From: Phylloscopus collybita
Lineage: Eukaryota > Chordata > Aves > Passeriformes > Phylloscopidae
DNA: 64,000 bases
Direction: 5' to 3'
Assembly (NCBI GenBank): GCA_027886175.1
Contig: JAJNNQ010000078.1
Span: 930,001-994,000 of the forward strand
The position numbers and the translations under genes are program-made. Shown in pieces: positions 10,103 through 21,619 of this stretch; within the stretch, counting starts at the first letter, position 1, and each line of letters begins with the position of its first letter. Below the pieces are notes generated by a model. That model saw nothing but the letters and a program-made list of their open reading frames with translations, made no database searches and was not told where the DNA came from.

Positions 10103-11560
10103 ATGTTGTGACCAGTCGCCGAATCCTTGTCGGGTGAGATGCTGTGCCATGCAGTGCAATGACCCTCATTACAAAATGCATCCCAATCCTGTCCCCCCAA
10201 ACCCCAGCCAAGAATCCCGCCCCCCAGAGGTCCACAACAATTCCCCTGGAATGCAAGCAAAACCACAGGGAAGAGTCCTCTCTGAGCCCGATCACGGGAT
10301 GCTAGCTGTCGAAGCAGTGCTCCGTCCCCTCCATGCATCATGCAGGTCTCTAGAGGGGTGCTGTCAGGAAGGTACAGGATACACAACTTGGGATGTTCAC
10401 CAGGCCAGGAATGCTGTGCAGGGAGTCAGGGTGCTCGGCAGATGCGAGGCAAACATCCCAGCGCCAGTTCCCAGTCCTGAAAACAAGGGTCTGCAAAAGC
10501 ACAGGTTACACGATCCCTGGAATTCCCTTGGGTATCTGAGAGAGAGCCACGAATCCCTCTCAGCCCGCTTTCTGAACAGCACAGAAGCAGACAGAGAAAA
10601 CCGTGTCTCACTCTGAGCACCTGCCAGGTGGGCTGGTGGCATGTCAGGACCAACGGAAGTCTCTTGGGTTCCCAAAAAGCGGTTCTCAACACCCCATCAT
10701 CTCAGTCCCCCAGCTATATGTTGCACTTCGCTCCAGGCAGGTCTCAGCCCTCTGGAGCACACAGTGACACAGCAGGGGTCCACAGAGACAGACGCGGGTG
10801 GAGCCGCAGTCCGCGGAAGCTCAGCAGTGTTGCTAGGCAACAGAGATGCCGGCAAGGGGGGCAAGCGTCGGGGCGGCAGCCGGTGGAATCGCGGTGCCGC
10901 CGGCTTTCGCCAGAGGGGTTCGGCGGGGCTTCTTCCACGGCCGCGCCGCCGGGGGAGGGCCGGGCCGTGGCCGGCCCAGCGCAGGCTCTCCCCCCGCGCC
11001 CCCCCGCACCCACAGGCGGGCGGCGTTCTCGGCCGAGCGGCCCTGTCAGGTCCCGCGCGGCGGGGGCGGGGTCGCGGCGGTCCCGGCTGGGCAGCGTTAG
11101 CGGGCCCCGCAGGGCAGGGGCGGGCAGCCCCTGTCCGTCTCCCCCGGCGGCCCCGGGACGGGGCGGCTCCAGGCACTGCGCGGCATGTTGGGGGCAGAGT
11201 CTCCAGCCGAGCCGAGCCGGAGGGGGCTGAGGGGCGGGGGGGCATAGGGGGTAGCCCCCCCTTCCTCCTGCAGCGGCTCCAGAGAGCCGCACCGCCCGGC
11301 ACTCCGTTCTGCCTCTTTTCTGGAGGGGCAGGCGCCTGGGGGATGGGCGACTCCCGTCCCCTCTTTCTCCCGGGCTTCTTCGAGCCCGGACCGCCGGGGT
11401 AAGGTCCCCGGGGTGGCGTCAAGGTCTCAACGGGCTTTTTCCATGGGAAAGTGCGGTGCGGTGGCCGCGGGGCGGGGCGCGACGGCATCTCGGGACCCCC
11501 TCCCCCCCCCCCCGCGCGCGGTCGCTCGCGAGGAAGAGCGGGGGGGGTCGGGGAAGGATG
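10101..11560 (-). other. GC-rich, possibly host-derived segment in nested ERV
   Basis: About 1.4 kb of CpG-rich sequence (densest at 10840-11560) follows the gag start and ends at the internal poly(A). It shows no pol or env homology. It contains a perfect RFX-type palindrome GTTGCTAGGCAAC at 10829-10841. The open frame that begins in gag runs through most of it to 10697, but stop-free frames are expected at such GC content. The origin as a captured cellular transcript or CpG island is inference. Confidence 0.4.
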
Positions 11561-11699
11561 CATTCTCGGCAGTCGATTCGCAGACTGCTGCTGGGCGCCT
11601 CCGCGTTTGCCCAGGGTTTTCCCCCCCTCCTTCCCATGAGAAGGCTGACAAGCGGGGGGAAAGGACAAACCCAGGTCTTCTGAAGGCGGCTTCGGGAGA

Positions 11700-12046
11700 C
11701 TCTCCAAGCTGTCAGCAGCAGTCTGGAGACTTCGATCCTCTTCCTCTGAATCGGGAAGGGAGCTGAAAAGAAATTCTTCTCCCGACATTTCAAAAACCTT
11801 CATGGACCTTTCCCATATTAGTGATAATTTCATTACCATATCTAACTCTGAATTCACTATTTGACCCAAGAGAGACCAAAATGACCTATACCGCGCTCTT
11901 TTGGGGTTCGGGATAAAACCCTGATTTTTCCCCCATCTGTATAGTTGTGTTAGATGTTCTGAGGTTATACCCACTTCCAGACGTCCGAGGTACAACCCCC
12001 ACATCGTTAACACGTAGTTATCTTCCGGTCCTAGCGGCCGGTTCAT
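11700..12046 (-). pseudogene. ERV gag N-terminal (matrix-like) fragment
   Basis: The first 100 or so residues of a 449-codon minus-strand frame starting at 12046 resemble a retroviral matrix domain: a compact helical segment with aromatic and basic residues (LTQLYRWGKNQGF). Downstream the frame becomes proline- and arginine-rich and no capsid homology is seen. Without capsid, nucleocapsid or pol it is a fragment of gag. Confidence 0.55.
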
Positions 12047-12140
12047 TTTTTCAAATTTCTTCTCCCTACGGAGAGAAAAAAAATCCCTTTTTCTTTAAAA
12101 AGGGGACAAGGTATTTTTTACCTTGTTCACGCGGCTGCAG

Positions 12141-12159
12141 GTCACGTCGGGGGTCACCA
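12141..12159 (-). other. tRNA-Trp-like primer-binding site
   Basis: Minus-strand TGGTGACCCCCGACGTGAC lies two bases from the 5' LTR end. It matches the tRNA-Trp primer site of avian leukosis-type viruses except for one extra C. Confidence 0.7.
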
Positions 12160-12161
12160 TA

Positions 12162-12470
12162 TATAACTGATTACGGCGCCAAGGGAACGAGGCAGGGAGT
12201 GCATCAGTGAAGGCTGCGTGGTGCTCTTGCAGGCGAGAGACCACACCTTTATTTTCTGACTCCATTTTGTCCATTTTACAAGTTGCCCACCCCAGAGGTG
12301 GGACCCTCGGGAACCACTGGTCATTTTCCAGAGACCATCACTGAAGCCCCTCCTCTGGGAACAAATGTGGGAGCTTCAGTGGTTTACAGAAGATGACCTT
12401 GTGCATCAACACCGTGCCTGGGAACAGAGTTCCCAAAACCAAAACAAGCAGGCACGAAAGCATGGCAACA
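12162..12470 (-). repeat. 5' LTR of nested ERV
   Basis: 309 bp, nearly identical to the copy at 9575-9882, so the insertion is recent. It ends at CATGGCAACA on the plus strand, next to the duplicated AACACC. Confidence 0.8.
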
Positions 12471-12488
12471 AACACCGGCATCGCCTCA

Positions 12489-12830
12489 AATGGGGACAGG
12501 GATGGGAACACATCAATGGGAATGGGGACACCAGGACTGAAATGGAGACACCAGGAGCAGGTTGGGGACATCAGGAGCAGGTTGGAGACATCAGGAGCAG
12601 GTTGGGGACACCAGGAGGAGGTTGGGGACTTGCCAGCCACGTCCGGCTCAATCCCTTGGGATTCATTTCCAGCTCCATGTCCCATGTCTGAGGTGTCCCC
12701 AGGAGAGGTTTGGCCACATTGGGCTCCTGGAGGGGCAGTGGGATGGGAGGAGGGGTCAGGCCAGGCCTCATTGTCCCCAACGGTCCTTGAGTGTCCCAAA
12801 ATCAGGGCTCGGGATCTCAGAGAGGTTCCC
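12489..12830. repeat. GGGGACACCAGGAGCAGGTT minisatellite block, copy A
   Basis: Short tandem units such as GGGGACATCAGGAGCAGGTT, followed by a unique tail. The same block follows LTR M at 45622-45935 and 63630-63900 and precedes it in inverse at 37791-38105. Non-coding. Confidence 0.6.
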
Positions 12831-13336
12831 TGGCCATGACCATGGCCATGACATGAGCCATGGCTGTGAGATAAGAGTGACCATGAGTGACACAACCCTG
12901 AGATGACCATGACTGTGACCATGACTCAACCACAACCCTGACCTTGAGATGTTTCGGACCAAGAGATAACCATGGGTTGGCCATGGCACAACCATGGCCT
13001 TGAGGTGACCCTGATGAGATGGTGGCCATGAGATGACCATGAGGTGACAATCTGGAGATGACCATTATAGTGAGATGACCATGACCATAAGATGATGGTG
13101 ATCAGGAAATGACTGTGACCATGAGATGGCCATGACCATGAGATGACCATGGGATAATTGTTACCATGACACCACTATGGCAATGAAATGATGAAGGCAT
13201 TGAGATGACCATGACTGTGACCATGACATGATCTCAACCAAGAGGTGACCATGAGATGACCACAACACACCATGGGTATGTGGTGATCAAGACCATGAGA
13301 TGACCATGACCAGAAGATGATGGTGCTGACCATAAC
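12831..13336. repeat. CCATGA minisatellite array A1
   Basis: Degenerate tandem repeat of GACCATGAGAT-type units. Open frames across it read as His-Gly/Trp-Ser repeats and are not genes. Interrupted by LTR S and LTR T, which inserted into it. Confidence 0.75.
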
Positions 13337-13729
13337 TGTGGGAAGTAAGGAAAGCCTTGCAGAATAAGGGTCTTTTCCACCTTTGTTAAATCCTGTTCAC
13401 TTCCGTTCAGTTTTATTCACCAAAAAGCACTCTGGGAAGGGTTCAGCTGCAGGTCAGATTGACAGAGAGTGTGTTGGTGGTCACCTCGTAGGTGAGGCAG
13501 TGATTGGTTGGGGAGATGTGTGGACACCACATGATGGGAGAGCTGACTGACTAAAGGGACGCATCAACAGCGACACTGCAGAGACAGTCAGCCAATGTGT
13601 GCTTGTTTCAGTAAAGTTTGGTGAAGTTTGGGTTAAGTTTCGAGTTTAAAAAGGCTTGGTTGGTTCCAATAAATGATTTTCTTCGAAGCAAGCAAGGAGG
13701 TCTGTGTGTCTTTGTTCCCCATTGCTACA
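13337..13729 (+). mobile_element. Solo LTR, family S, copy A
   Basis: 393 bp from TGTGGGAAGT to CCATTGCTACA, with AATAAATGA near 13669. Copies at 36942-37337 (minus) and 46389-46781 (plus). It is embedded in CCATGA repeats on both sides. A clear target duplication is not seen. Confidence 0.6.
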
Positions 13730-13948
13730 CATGACCATGAGATGACCATGATAATGACCATGAGATGGCCATGATAAGGACTCAGCTATGATCCTGACAT
13801 GACCATGATATGATTGTGGCAATGAGTTGACCATGAGACAACCATGACCGTGAGATGACCATGAAATGATTGTGGCCATGAATTGACCACAAGATGATCA
13901 CGAGATGACCATGACCATGTGGTAACTGTGACTGTGACCATGCCTGAG
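13730..13948. repeat. CCATGA minisatellite array A2
   Basis: Continuation of the GACCATGAGATG array between LTR S and LTR T. Confidence 0.7.
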
Positions 13949-15638
13949 TGTTGCAGGTTAGGTTTCTTTCCTTTTGTTCCTTTTTATTTACAGAACTTTT
14001 CCCCATAAGTTGCCAAGCTCGTGAGAGGAGGGCATCTGGTTGCACTTCTCTTATCTTAAAGCTGTGAGTAATCACAGCTTGGGACAGGGATATCCCGTGG
14101 TAGCTGTGCTGGGAGAACAACTCCATGCATGGTTCGTCCCACAGGGATATTCTCTTTGCACTGCCAGCTACAACCACAGACCACTCGGGCAAGTCTGGGC
14201 TTCTCCCAAGGCTCCAGGCAGCCTCGGACCCAGGGAGCGGCAATGAGCTGTGGCAGGATAAATCCTGTGTGACCCTCTCAGAAAGGCAGAATGATCAGTG
14301 AAGATAGGAGACCAGATCTGCGTGGAAGTTTCATCCAGAGGTTTATTCCAGTCCCTGCAGGACTTCTGAACAGTGTGACTCCCAGGGCAGAACAAAGACC
14401 ATGTGGCTCTCCCCAGGTTTTACCCAGGAGAGGGAGAAGGGGGAAGGGCAGTGAACTGACCAATCTGAGAGGGAGGGGTGTGACTGACGGGGGTAGAAGG
14501 ACAGCCTAAGGGTCAAATCACCTTTGGGGAGGGGTGGGCCATTTCTCTTCTGGCCAATCCCTTCCACGGCCTCCTTGGAATTTTTCCAGGGGTGGCAAGG
14601 AAACTCCTTATATTAAAATCAAACCCCTTTGCATAGGCCAGGTGATTCTATCCTGGAGAGGGAGAAGCCCCAAAGCAAACCCACCTTGGAAACCTTAGGG
14701 TAATGTTAAAGGCCCAATGCAACATTATTTGGATGTTCGTCTCCGAGAGGCAGATATACCGTGAGAATTGGGCAGGTGAACGACGGAGCTGGGGCAGCTG
14801 CTGGCTCTCTCTTTCTCTCTCTTTCTCGCTTTGGGGGAGGACAATCGGAGCTGCTGCTTGGGGAAGGGAATTCACTGCTGCCACTGGAGCCCAGCTCGGT
14901 CCTGATTTCTTCTGCTGTGGGGTGAGCCTTTGCCTGCAAGAGCAGCCACTTATCTGGGACTTATTAACACCCACCTCACTAAAAGACGGGCCTATCCCCT
15001 TCTGCTCCAGTGCCTGGGATCTTGAGCTCAACCCTCTCTGCCCTGCTGGGAGCCGGGCTGCTGCTGTCCCAGCCCTGCTGCTTCTTCAGCACTGCTCCAA
15101 GCTTTTGCTGCACTGTAGCCCCGCACCCCCTGCCTGCTGGGACATCTTGCTGGCCCAGCTTGCTGCTGCCGAGAGTCCTGCTGGGGCACTGGGATGGGCA
15201 GCCCCAGGGCTCTGTGCAGCAAAGCCTCTCTTCCATCCCTTCCCATCCCGGACAAAGCCGCCATCACCGCGCGCTCCCCAAGCCCGCGCCACAGCGCCCC
15301 CTGCAGCTGCGGGGGGATCATCGCACCTGCCCTGCCCGCCGGGAGCCACCAGCGCCCCTGCCGGCTGTGCCCGGAACTGCACCCCAGGGGAAAGTGCCGC
15401 GCTCAGGGAAGCTGTTCCTGGGCTCCTGGTTCTGTTTGTTATCAATGCTGTGGTTGGTGTTGTTTGTTTGCCTGGTTATACACACCAGGAAAGAACTGTG
15501 ATTCCCGTCCCCATAGCTGTGCCTGAGAGCCCCTGAATTTTCAAAATTATAGTAATTCACAGGAAGTGGGGTTTGAATTCTCCACTCCAAGGGAGGCTTC
15601 TCCTTCCTGAGCAGACACCTGTCATTCAAACCTAGACA
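13949..15638 (-). mobile_element. LTR-like element T, copy A
   Basis: A 1.69-kb block inserted in the CCATGA array. On the minus strand it begins TGTCTAGGTTTG and ends CCTGCAACA, giving TG...CA termini, and has an AATAAACCTCTGG poly(A)-signal region near 14340. Copies at 35039-36722 (plus) and 47001-48686 (minus) have the same edges. Its length is large for an LTR, so it could be a composite. A 277-codon plus-strand frame (14703-15536) is discussed separately. Confidence 0.5.
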
Positions 15639-16108
15639 CCATGAGATGATCATGACCATGCGATGACCGTGACTGTGACCATGCCCATGAGATGATCATG
15701 ACCATGAGAGGGCTCTGACCATCATATGACCATGACACAGCTATGAGGTGATTGAGATTATGAGCTGACCATGAGATGAACATGACACAACCATGGCCAT
15801 GAGGTCATCATGGCCATGAGAAGACAGTGGCCATCAAATGACCATGACACAGCCATAAGCATGAGATTGTGCACGAGAGGACCATGAACATAAGGAGATG
15901 ACCATGAACATGAGATGATGGTGCTCAGGAAATGACCATGACATGACTGTGGCCATGAGCTGACCACAAGATGACCATAACCATTTGATGACCATGAGCA
16001 TTTCATGACCATGACCGTGAGGTGATCTAGGTCATGAGATGACCATGAGGTGACCATGACTTAACCATGGCCATGGGGTCATAAAGACCATGAGATGAGC
16101 AAGAGATG
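15639..16108. repeat. CCATGA minisatellite array A3
   Basis: GACCATGAG-type tandem repeat between elements T and L, also present at 34532-35038 (inverse) and 48687-49159. Confidence 0.7.
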
Positions 16109-16779
16109 TGTAGTGGTTTAGGGCAAATTTGGGAGGAAACCTCCTAAAGGGCCCTCCCTCCCCTCCCCCATCTGGTTCAGGAGTGACCTCCTCAGAGAGA
16201 AGTGGACAGAAACCTGTTTATTAAACTGGAAAAGGACTGTCCGGCACAATAAGTTGAACAATACCAGATGACAAGAACTTTGTGCCACTCTGGAGAGATG
16301 ACAAATTAGAAAAGAAGTCCCTTCTGTAGGTAGTTGCTCTGTTCTCAGTCCCCCCAGCACTGGGAAAAGTTGCTTTGCAGGGTAGATCTTGGTAGGTCCC
16401 ACGTGCAAGCTCCCCCTGCTGCTCCCCTGGGTCCTCAGTCAGGGGAGGTTTGAACAGTTCCAAAAGAAGACCAAAAAAGGGAAAAAAAAGAAAAACAAAT
16501 AGGAAAAAGAAAACCGAAGCTTCTCCGCCTCAGCCAGATTCACTAACTAACTAAAAAGGAGTGAAAAAGAGAGAGGGAAAAATACCCCTCTCTGTCTCAT
16601 ATCTATGTGTTCTGGATTCCCACTCTCAAGGCCAGTCTGGAGGGGGAAGGTTTCTGAAAACAAACTGTGCACTTCTCCCCTGCATTTTACTCTCAGATCC
16701 AATATTAAAGGTACAGAGTGTAATATCCAGCATAAACAGACAATTGGGGATATAAACATCGTAACATCACACTAGGACA
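16109..16779 (-). mobile_element. Solo LTR, family L, copy B
   Basis: 671 bp in minus orientation: begins TGTCCTAGTGTGATG, ends CCACTACA, with AATAAACAGG on the minus strand near 16220. Copies at 33875-34531 (plus) and 49160-49831 (minus). Its 3' end (GGGCAAATTTGGGAGGAAACC on the plus strand) is related to the LTR that abuts the MHC exons at 40650 and 43092. Confidence 0.65.
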
Positions 16780-16804
16780 CACTCGGAAAACAGGAAATCA
16801 AAAT

Positions 16805-16870
16805 TGCGGAATCCCTGAGGTTGGAAAAGACCTTCAAGACCATCCAGTATTCCTTAAGGCCACCAGAAAA
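16805..16870 (-). mobile_element. CR1-like LINE 3' end, ZNF B unit
   Basis: GGAATCCCTGAGGTTGGAAA and the following AGACCTTCAAGACCATC form the reverse complement of a CR1-type terminus. Confidence 0.6.
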
Positions 16871-17185
16871 GAGGACTAAATGCAAAAGATTTTCTGGGGT
16901 TGACAGTCAAAAAATCCACTCTGCCCAAGGAATTCCCAGTGTCGGTCTGTGTCCCGATGGATGTTCCTGCCCCTGCGTTTATCCAGGTACCCACAGGGAG
17001 CCAAGAAGATGTGAAGCCCCCCCAGCCAGGTGTCTTCCCAACACGGATCACCAGGACCACAGATCCCCAGGGCTCTGCCACACGGGGGTCACTGGCGATA
17101 ATCCAACGCTGATCCTCCCACGGGGGATGGAGCTGGAGCAGCGCACGAAGCTCTTCCCACTCTCAGGGCACTCCCAGGCCTTCCC

Positions 17186-18187
<1,002 letters not shown>

Positions 18188-18434
18188 TCAGGAAATCATT
18201 GGGCACCTTGTGTCTGTAAGAACCTCCAAAACACCAAGATTCAGCCCAAACGTCCCACAAACATCAAGACACAGATCAAAAACTCTCCAAACAGCAAGAC
18301 TCAGACAAAACCTGTTCTAAGACATAATGGTTCAGTCCCTTGCAGAACCCCAAAGCACAAACATTTAGTGCAGTAAAGCTCAGAAAAACCAAGATTCAGT
18401 CCCATGAAAACCCTGGATCCCCCTCCCCAGTCAC

Positions 18435-18605
18435 CTGCTGCATGTGGGGGAGCAACACTCCCCAGGCTGGGGGAGGCTGCAGATCCAGGGAGGGGTAGAA
18501 CCATGTGGTGCCTCCTCTTCCTGCTCCTCCTCGTCCTCCTGTGTCCCTACTCTTCCTCACACTCCTCTTCCTCCTACTATTCCTCCTTCTCCTGCACAAT
18601 CCCAC
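18435..18605 (-). CDS. Candidate upstream exon of ZNF B
   Basis: Minus-strand open frame ending in CAGCAG before a GTGACTGG donor. It is in phase 0 with the ZNF B acceptor at 18121 and related to the segment upstream of ZNF A and D. Basic, low-complexity sequence; could be UTR. Confidence 0.3.
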
Positions 18606-18669
18606 CTTCTCCTCCTTTGACCATTTTGTTCTTCATCCCTGCTTCTCCTTCCCTTCTCCTCCTGCCCCC

Positions 18670-19020
18670 AGGATTCATTGGGGACCCGAGAGTGTCCAGG
18701 AGACAGACGAGTGACAGATCAGGGGGGTCTGGGAAGAGTCAGCAGGGAGAGAGCACTGAAAATCTCATCAGGAAGGACACTGGGATCTTCAGGGAGTAAA
18801 CATGGCAGGGCACCCATGCAGGGTGGAAAAGGGAAAGCCAGAAAGGGGTCCCATCAAAAGGGATGATGATCCCAAAATATCTCTGAAGGGTCCCTTGGGA
18901 GAATGTCAAGGCAGTTTGCACAGTCTCCAAGAGGGAATTAAGGACATGGACACCCAGGGGGGCAATTAGGGAAGTCAAGAAGGGATTTTGGGAACAACAG
19001 GGCATGGATGGTGCTGGTGT
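18670..19020. repeat. ZNF-unit flank block N, copy B
   Basis: Inverse copy of the block at 2100-2420. Non-coding. Confidence 0.6.
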
Positions 19021-19199
19021 GCTGGGAAGAGAAAGGGTGAAGGTGAGTGTGCAGGAATATGGTTAAGGCAAGAAGCAGCAGCAGGAATCGCTGTGGGAAG
19101 AAAAAGGATGATGGAAAAGAGGAGGAAGACTGGAAATGTGGATTCTACATGCAAGGATCGAGATTTTCCTTGGGTGACTTGGTTTGGGTCCCTGCAGAA

Positions 19200-19560
19200 A
19201 TGAATGGTTTTGCAGAAAGCTCAGCAGCTGTCAGAGGATGAGCACCCACAGGCACTCAGGGGGGCTGCAGGAGGGGCACAAGAAGCCCCTGCAGCACTTG
19301 GTCACAAAGGCACAGCAGGGGAAGGCAAGAAGGGAGGAGGAAAAGGCCAAGAGGAAGGCAAAGGCCATGGCAGAGTTTCTACAGCCCCCGAGGGATCAAG
19401 CCCAGGGCCCAAGGGGGCCCCAGCACCCAGGGCACCGGCTCGGCCACAAGGACCTGGCAGAGGCATTGCCCTCCTGGGCAGGGGAGAGCCGACCCAAACA
19501 GCCCCTGGCAAGGAATCAGGCTTCCAGCTGCAGGCCACAAGGACACTGCAAGAAATAATT
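19200..19560 (+). pseudogene. ERV gag C-terminal relic, copy B
   Basis: Plus-strand sequence homologous to the gag part of 1116-1690 (motif AMAEFLQPPRDQAQG). It stops before the protease segment, where an unrelated block K begins. Same truncation point as copy C. Confidence 0.6.
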
Positions 19561-20779
19561 ACATTACAAGCTGTCCTCGAAATAAGGACCAAGCAGACAG
19601 ATCCAGCTCTTGAGTCTGGCCCACCAACCCTCTGAAACCAAGTACACAACATTTCAACATGGGATGGGATCAGATTATCCATGAGCAGAAGGAGGAGCAC
19701 AGTGTGGAAAATTAAATGACTCAAGATGCTGTTGGCAAAGAGATGACAACAGGAAAGTGGGGAAACAGAGATACGAAAATAAGAAAGCAGCTCATGTTCC
19801 GGCCCAAACGTGGAAAGGATGGGAATAGGACACGGTTTTGGGGTTCCCTGGAACACCAGGGGTTAAACAAATGCTCTTCCTCCTCTTCTGTGCTACAGCA
19901 ACTCTCATCTTTGGGCCATGCAGGACACCTTGCTGAGTGCAGCTCATTCAGCAGCTGAGCAAGGGGATGCAGGTGGCAGCCAGGCCTCCTGAGCCACAAA
20001 CAGCTACAAAAGGACAGGGAATTGTTGAAAATGACCTGAGAATATTGGCTTTCACATTTGTGTGTTGGTCTTTATCTGTGGTTATTGATTGTAAGCACAG
20101 TGCAGTTTAGAATCCCTTTGAGCTGCTTGCTAATTTAACCTCATTGCTCATTTGAAGTCTGCACCGTGTAACTCATGGAAGCAGCAGTGAGATGAGTATT
20201 TGATGTTGATGTAGACACCTTACAGCTTCTAGAACTGATAATGGGATGAATGTATTGTACTGTAGGCCTCAGCAAAATAGAAAATGGTCAAATACTTGTG
20301 TGTAACCCAGAGAACTGTATAAAGTAATCAGGTTGTTTCCCACAGCTGCTGACTGACCTCTCCAAGGGATGAGATAAGGGCCACACAAACCAGAGCAGCA
20401 GAGAAGAATGAGAGAAGAGTTTGTGAACTGTTCCCTATCAGGGAAGTATGAAACATCAGGATGAGGCCACAAGAAGAAATAAAAGAGATTGGCCTGATCT
20501 GCAGGATGCGATGTAGATAAGCCAGAGCAGAAAACCAAAACAAAAAAAAGTTTCTGTAACATCAAAAGCTGCCAAGAATGTTTGAACAGCGTATGAAACT
20601 CATGAATATGTATGGACCTCAGTAAAGGAACAGCACAGAGATAAGGCTGCCTCAATGTGCAGGGTGTTCCTTGACTGATGGCCCAAAAGTCCTCCAAATA
20701 TCAAGACACAGATCAAAAACTCACCAAATATCCAGACTCAGTCAAAACCTCTTTTAAATCATAAGTATGTTCTGCAAAT
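19561..20779 (-). repeat. Block K, copy B
   Basis: AT-richer block of about 1.2 kb, present again at 30061-31321 and 57841-59159 in plus orientation. Short open frames (up to 142 codons) are not conserved across copies. Possibly ERV-derived; no family recognised. Confidence 0.5.
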
Positions 20780-21106
20780 GGGGACATGAAAGGAAGAAGA
20801 AGAAAGTGTCTTTACAAACAAATGCTGGGAATCTGCTTGGAGATAAGGCCAGGGACTTGGATATAAGGAAGGGACAGAAGAAGCCATCAGTTCCAGAAAT
20901 GTTACTCACTGACACGGACTGCTGCTCTGCCGAGATCCTGCGTAATTCCTCAACATGGAGAGGAAGAACAAAGACTGAAGAGACCCATGAATATCGGATG
21001 TTATACAAAAGGGGGGTGCATATTAACGAGGACATGCAGCAGGCGGATCGGGAAGTCTGAACTTTCCAAGGACCTTCGCCACTGGGCAAAGGGAGAGGGA
21101 GATGCA
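20780..21106 (+). mobile_element. LTR P, copy B, 5' part (split)
   Basis: U3-like part of an LTR P copy that resumes at 28361 after the 7.25-kb ERV Q. The joined site reads GAGATGCAGAAGGG in the intact copies. Confidence 0.7.
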
Positions 21107-21619
21107 TGTTATAAATGCATATTTTAGAGTTGGCTTTTCGCAAATATTGAAATGAATGTTATGCATATAATGTAAGAAGGTTGTACTGTATTTTCTCTTA
21201 TTTGTAGAATTTAAAATGTAATGGAGCTGTATTTTCAGATAGAAGACAGAAGAGACGTCTGAAATTCCTGAATTAAAGATTTCTGATAAGAAACAATAAA
21301 GCCTTTGAGGTCTAAATCTCCAGAAGACAGATTTACAACAGATTTACAACATACATCTGGACTTTGTGGAGCCTCACAGATAACTTGTATGCTTAGGGGA
21401 GACTTGAAACCAAAATGAATATTTGAATCATGCATTAGCTTATTGAAATATGTAATACCACGACATAAATACCAAAGAATTTAGAATGGGCGGTGTGTTA
21501 GTCTACACCCTCAGCTGAGTTGCTGCCTTATTTGTCTCCTTAATTGTCTATTTTTTATTCTATTTTTATTTTATTAAACTTATAAATTAATATAAAGAGG
21601 TGAAACATCGTTTTTCACA
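21107..21619 (+). repeat. 5' LTR of ERV Q
   Basis: 513 bp, TGTTATAAATGC to GTTTTTCACA. Contains AATAAAGCCTTTG near 21296. Followed by ATTGGGATTCTCGTCCCG, a possible proline-like primer site. Confidence 0.75.

Larger units (their letters stand above)
9575..12470 (-). mobile_element. ERV with 6-bp target duplication, alpharetrovirus-like
   Basis: A minus-strand provirus of 2896 bp is flanked by direct AACACC copies (9569-9574 and 12471-12476). The uninterrupted site exists in the solo LTRs of element M. LTRs of about 308 bp lie at 9575-9882 and 12162-12470. A primer site matching the tRNA-Trp type follows the 5' LTR. A six-base duplication and Trp primer are known for avian leukosis-type viruses, so this affinity is inferred. 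Only an N-terminal gag segment is recognised; pol and env are missing, replaced by GC-rich sequence and a segment ending in a poly(A) tract. It cannot be autonomous. Confidence 0.8.
6695..12488 (+). mobile_element. LTR retrotransposon M, full element with nested ERV
   Basis: Two direct LTRs (6695-7340 and 8952-9574 continuing at 12477-12488) flank an internal region of about 1.6 kb. A primer-binding-site-like TGGTGCCCAACGTGGGGC lies two bases after the 5' LTR and a polypurine tract AAAAACAAGGGAGA ends just before the 3' LTR. No gag, pol or env frame is visible, so this is a non-autonomous element. Part of the internal region derives from 7SL RNA (8329-8520). The 3' LTR is split by a 2.9-kb minus-strand ERV. 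Solo copies of the LTR lie at 38106-38745, 44982-45621 and 62988-63629. Confidence 0.8.

Noticed and set aside
10641..11402. Plus-strand frames of 200 and 253 codons inside the nested ERV
   Set aside because: Antisense to the gag-containing frame, in CpG-rich DNA where stops are rare.
12817..13150. Frames encoding His-Gly-His and Trp-Ser repeats in the CCATGA arrays
   Set aside because: Direct translation of a short tandem repeat; present on one strand in every array and not conserved in length.
12831..16108. CRISPR array
   Set aside because: Repeats are degenerate, contiguous and eukaryotic minisatellite; no regular unique spacers.
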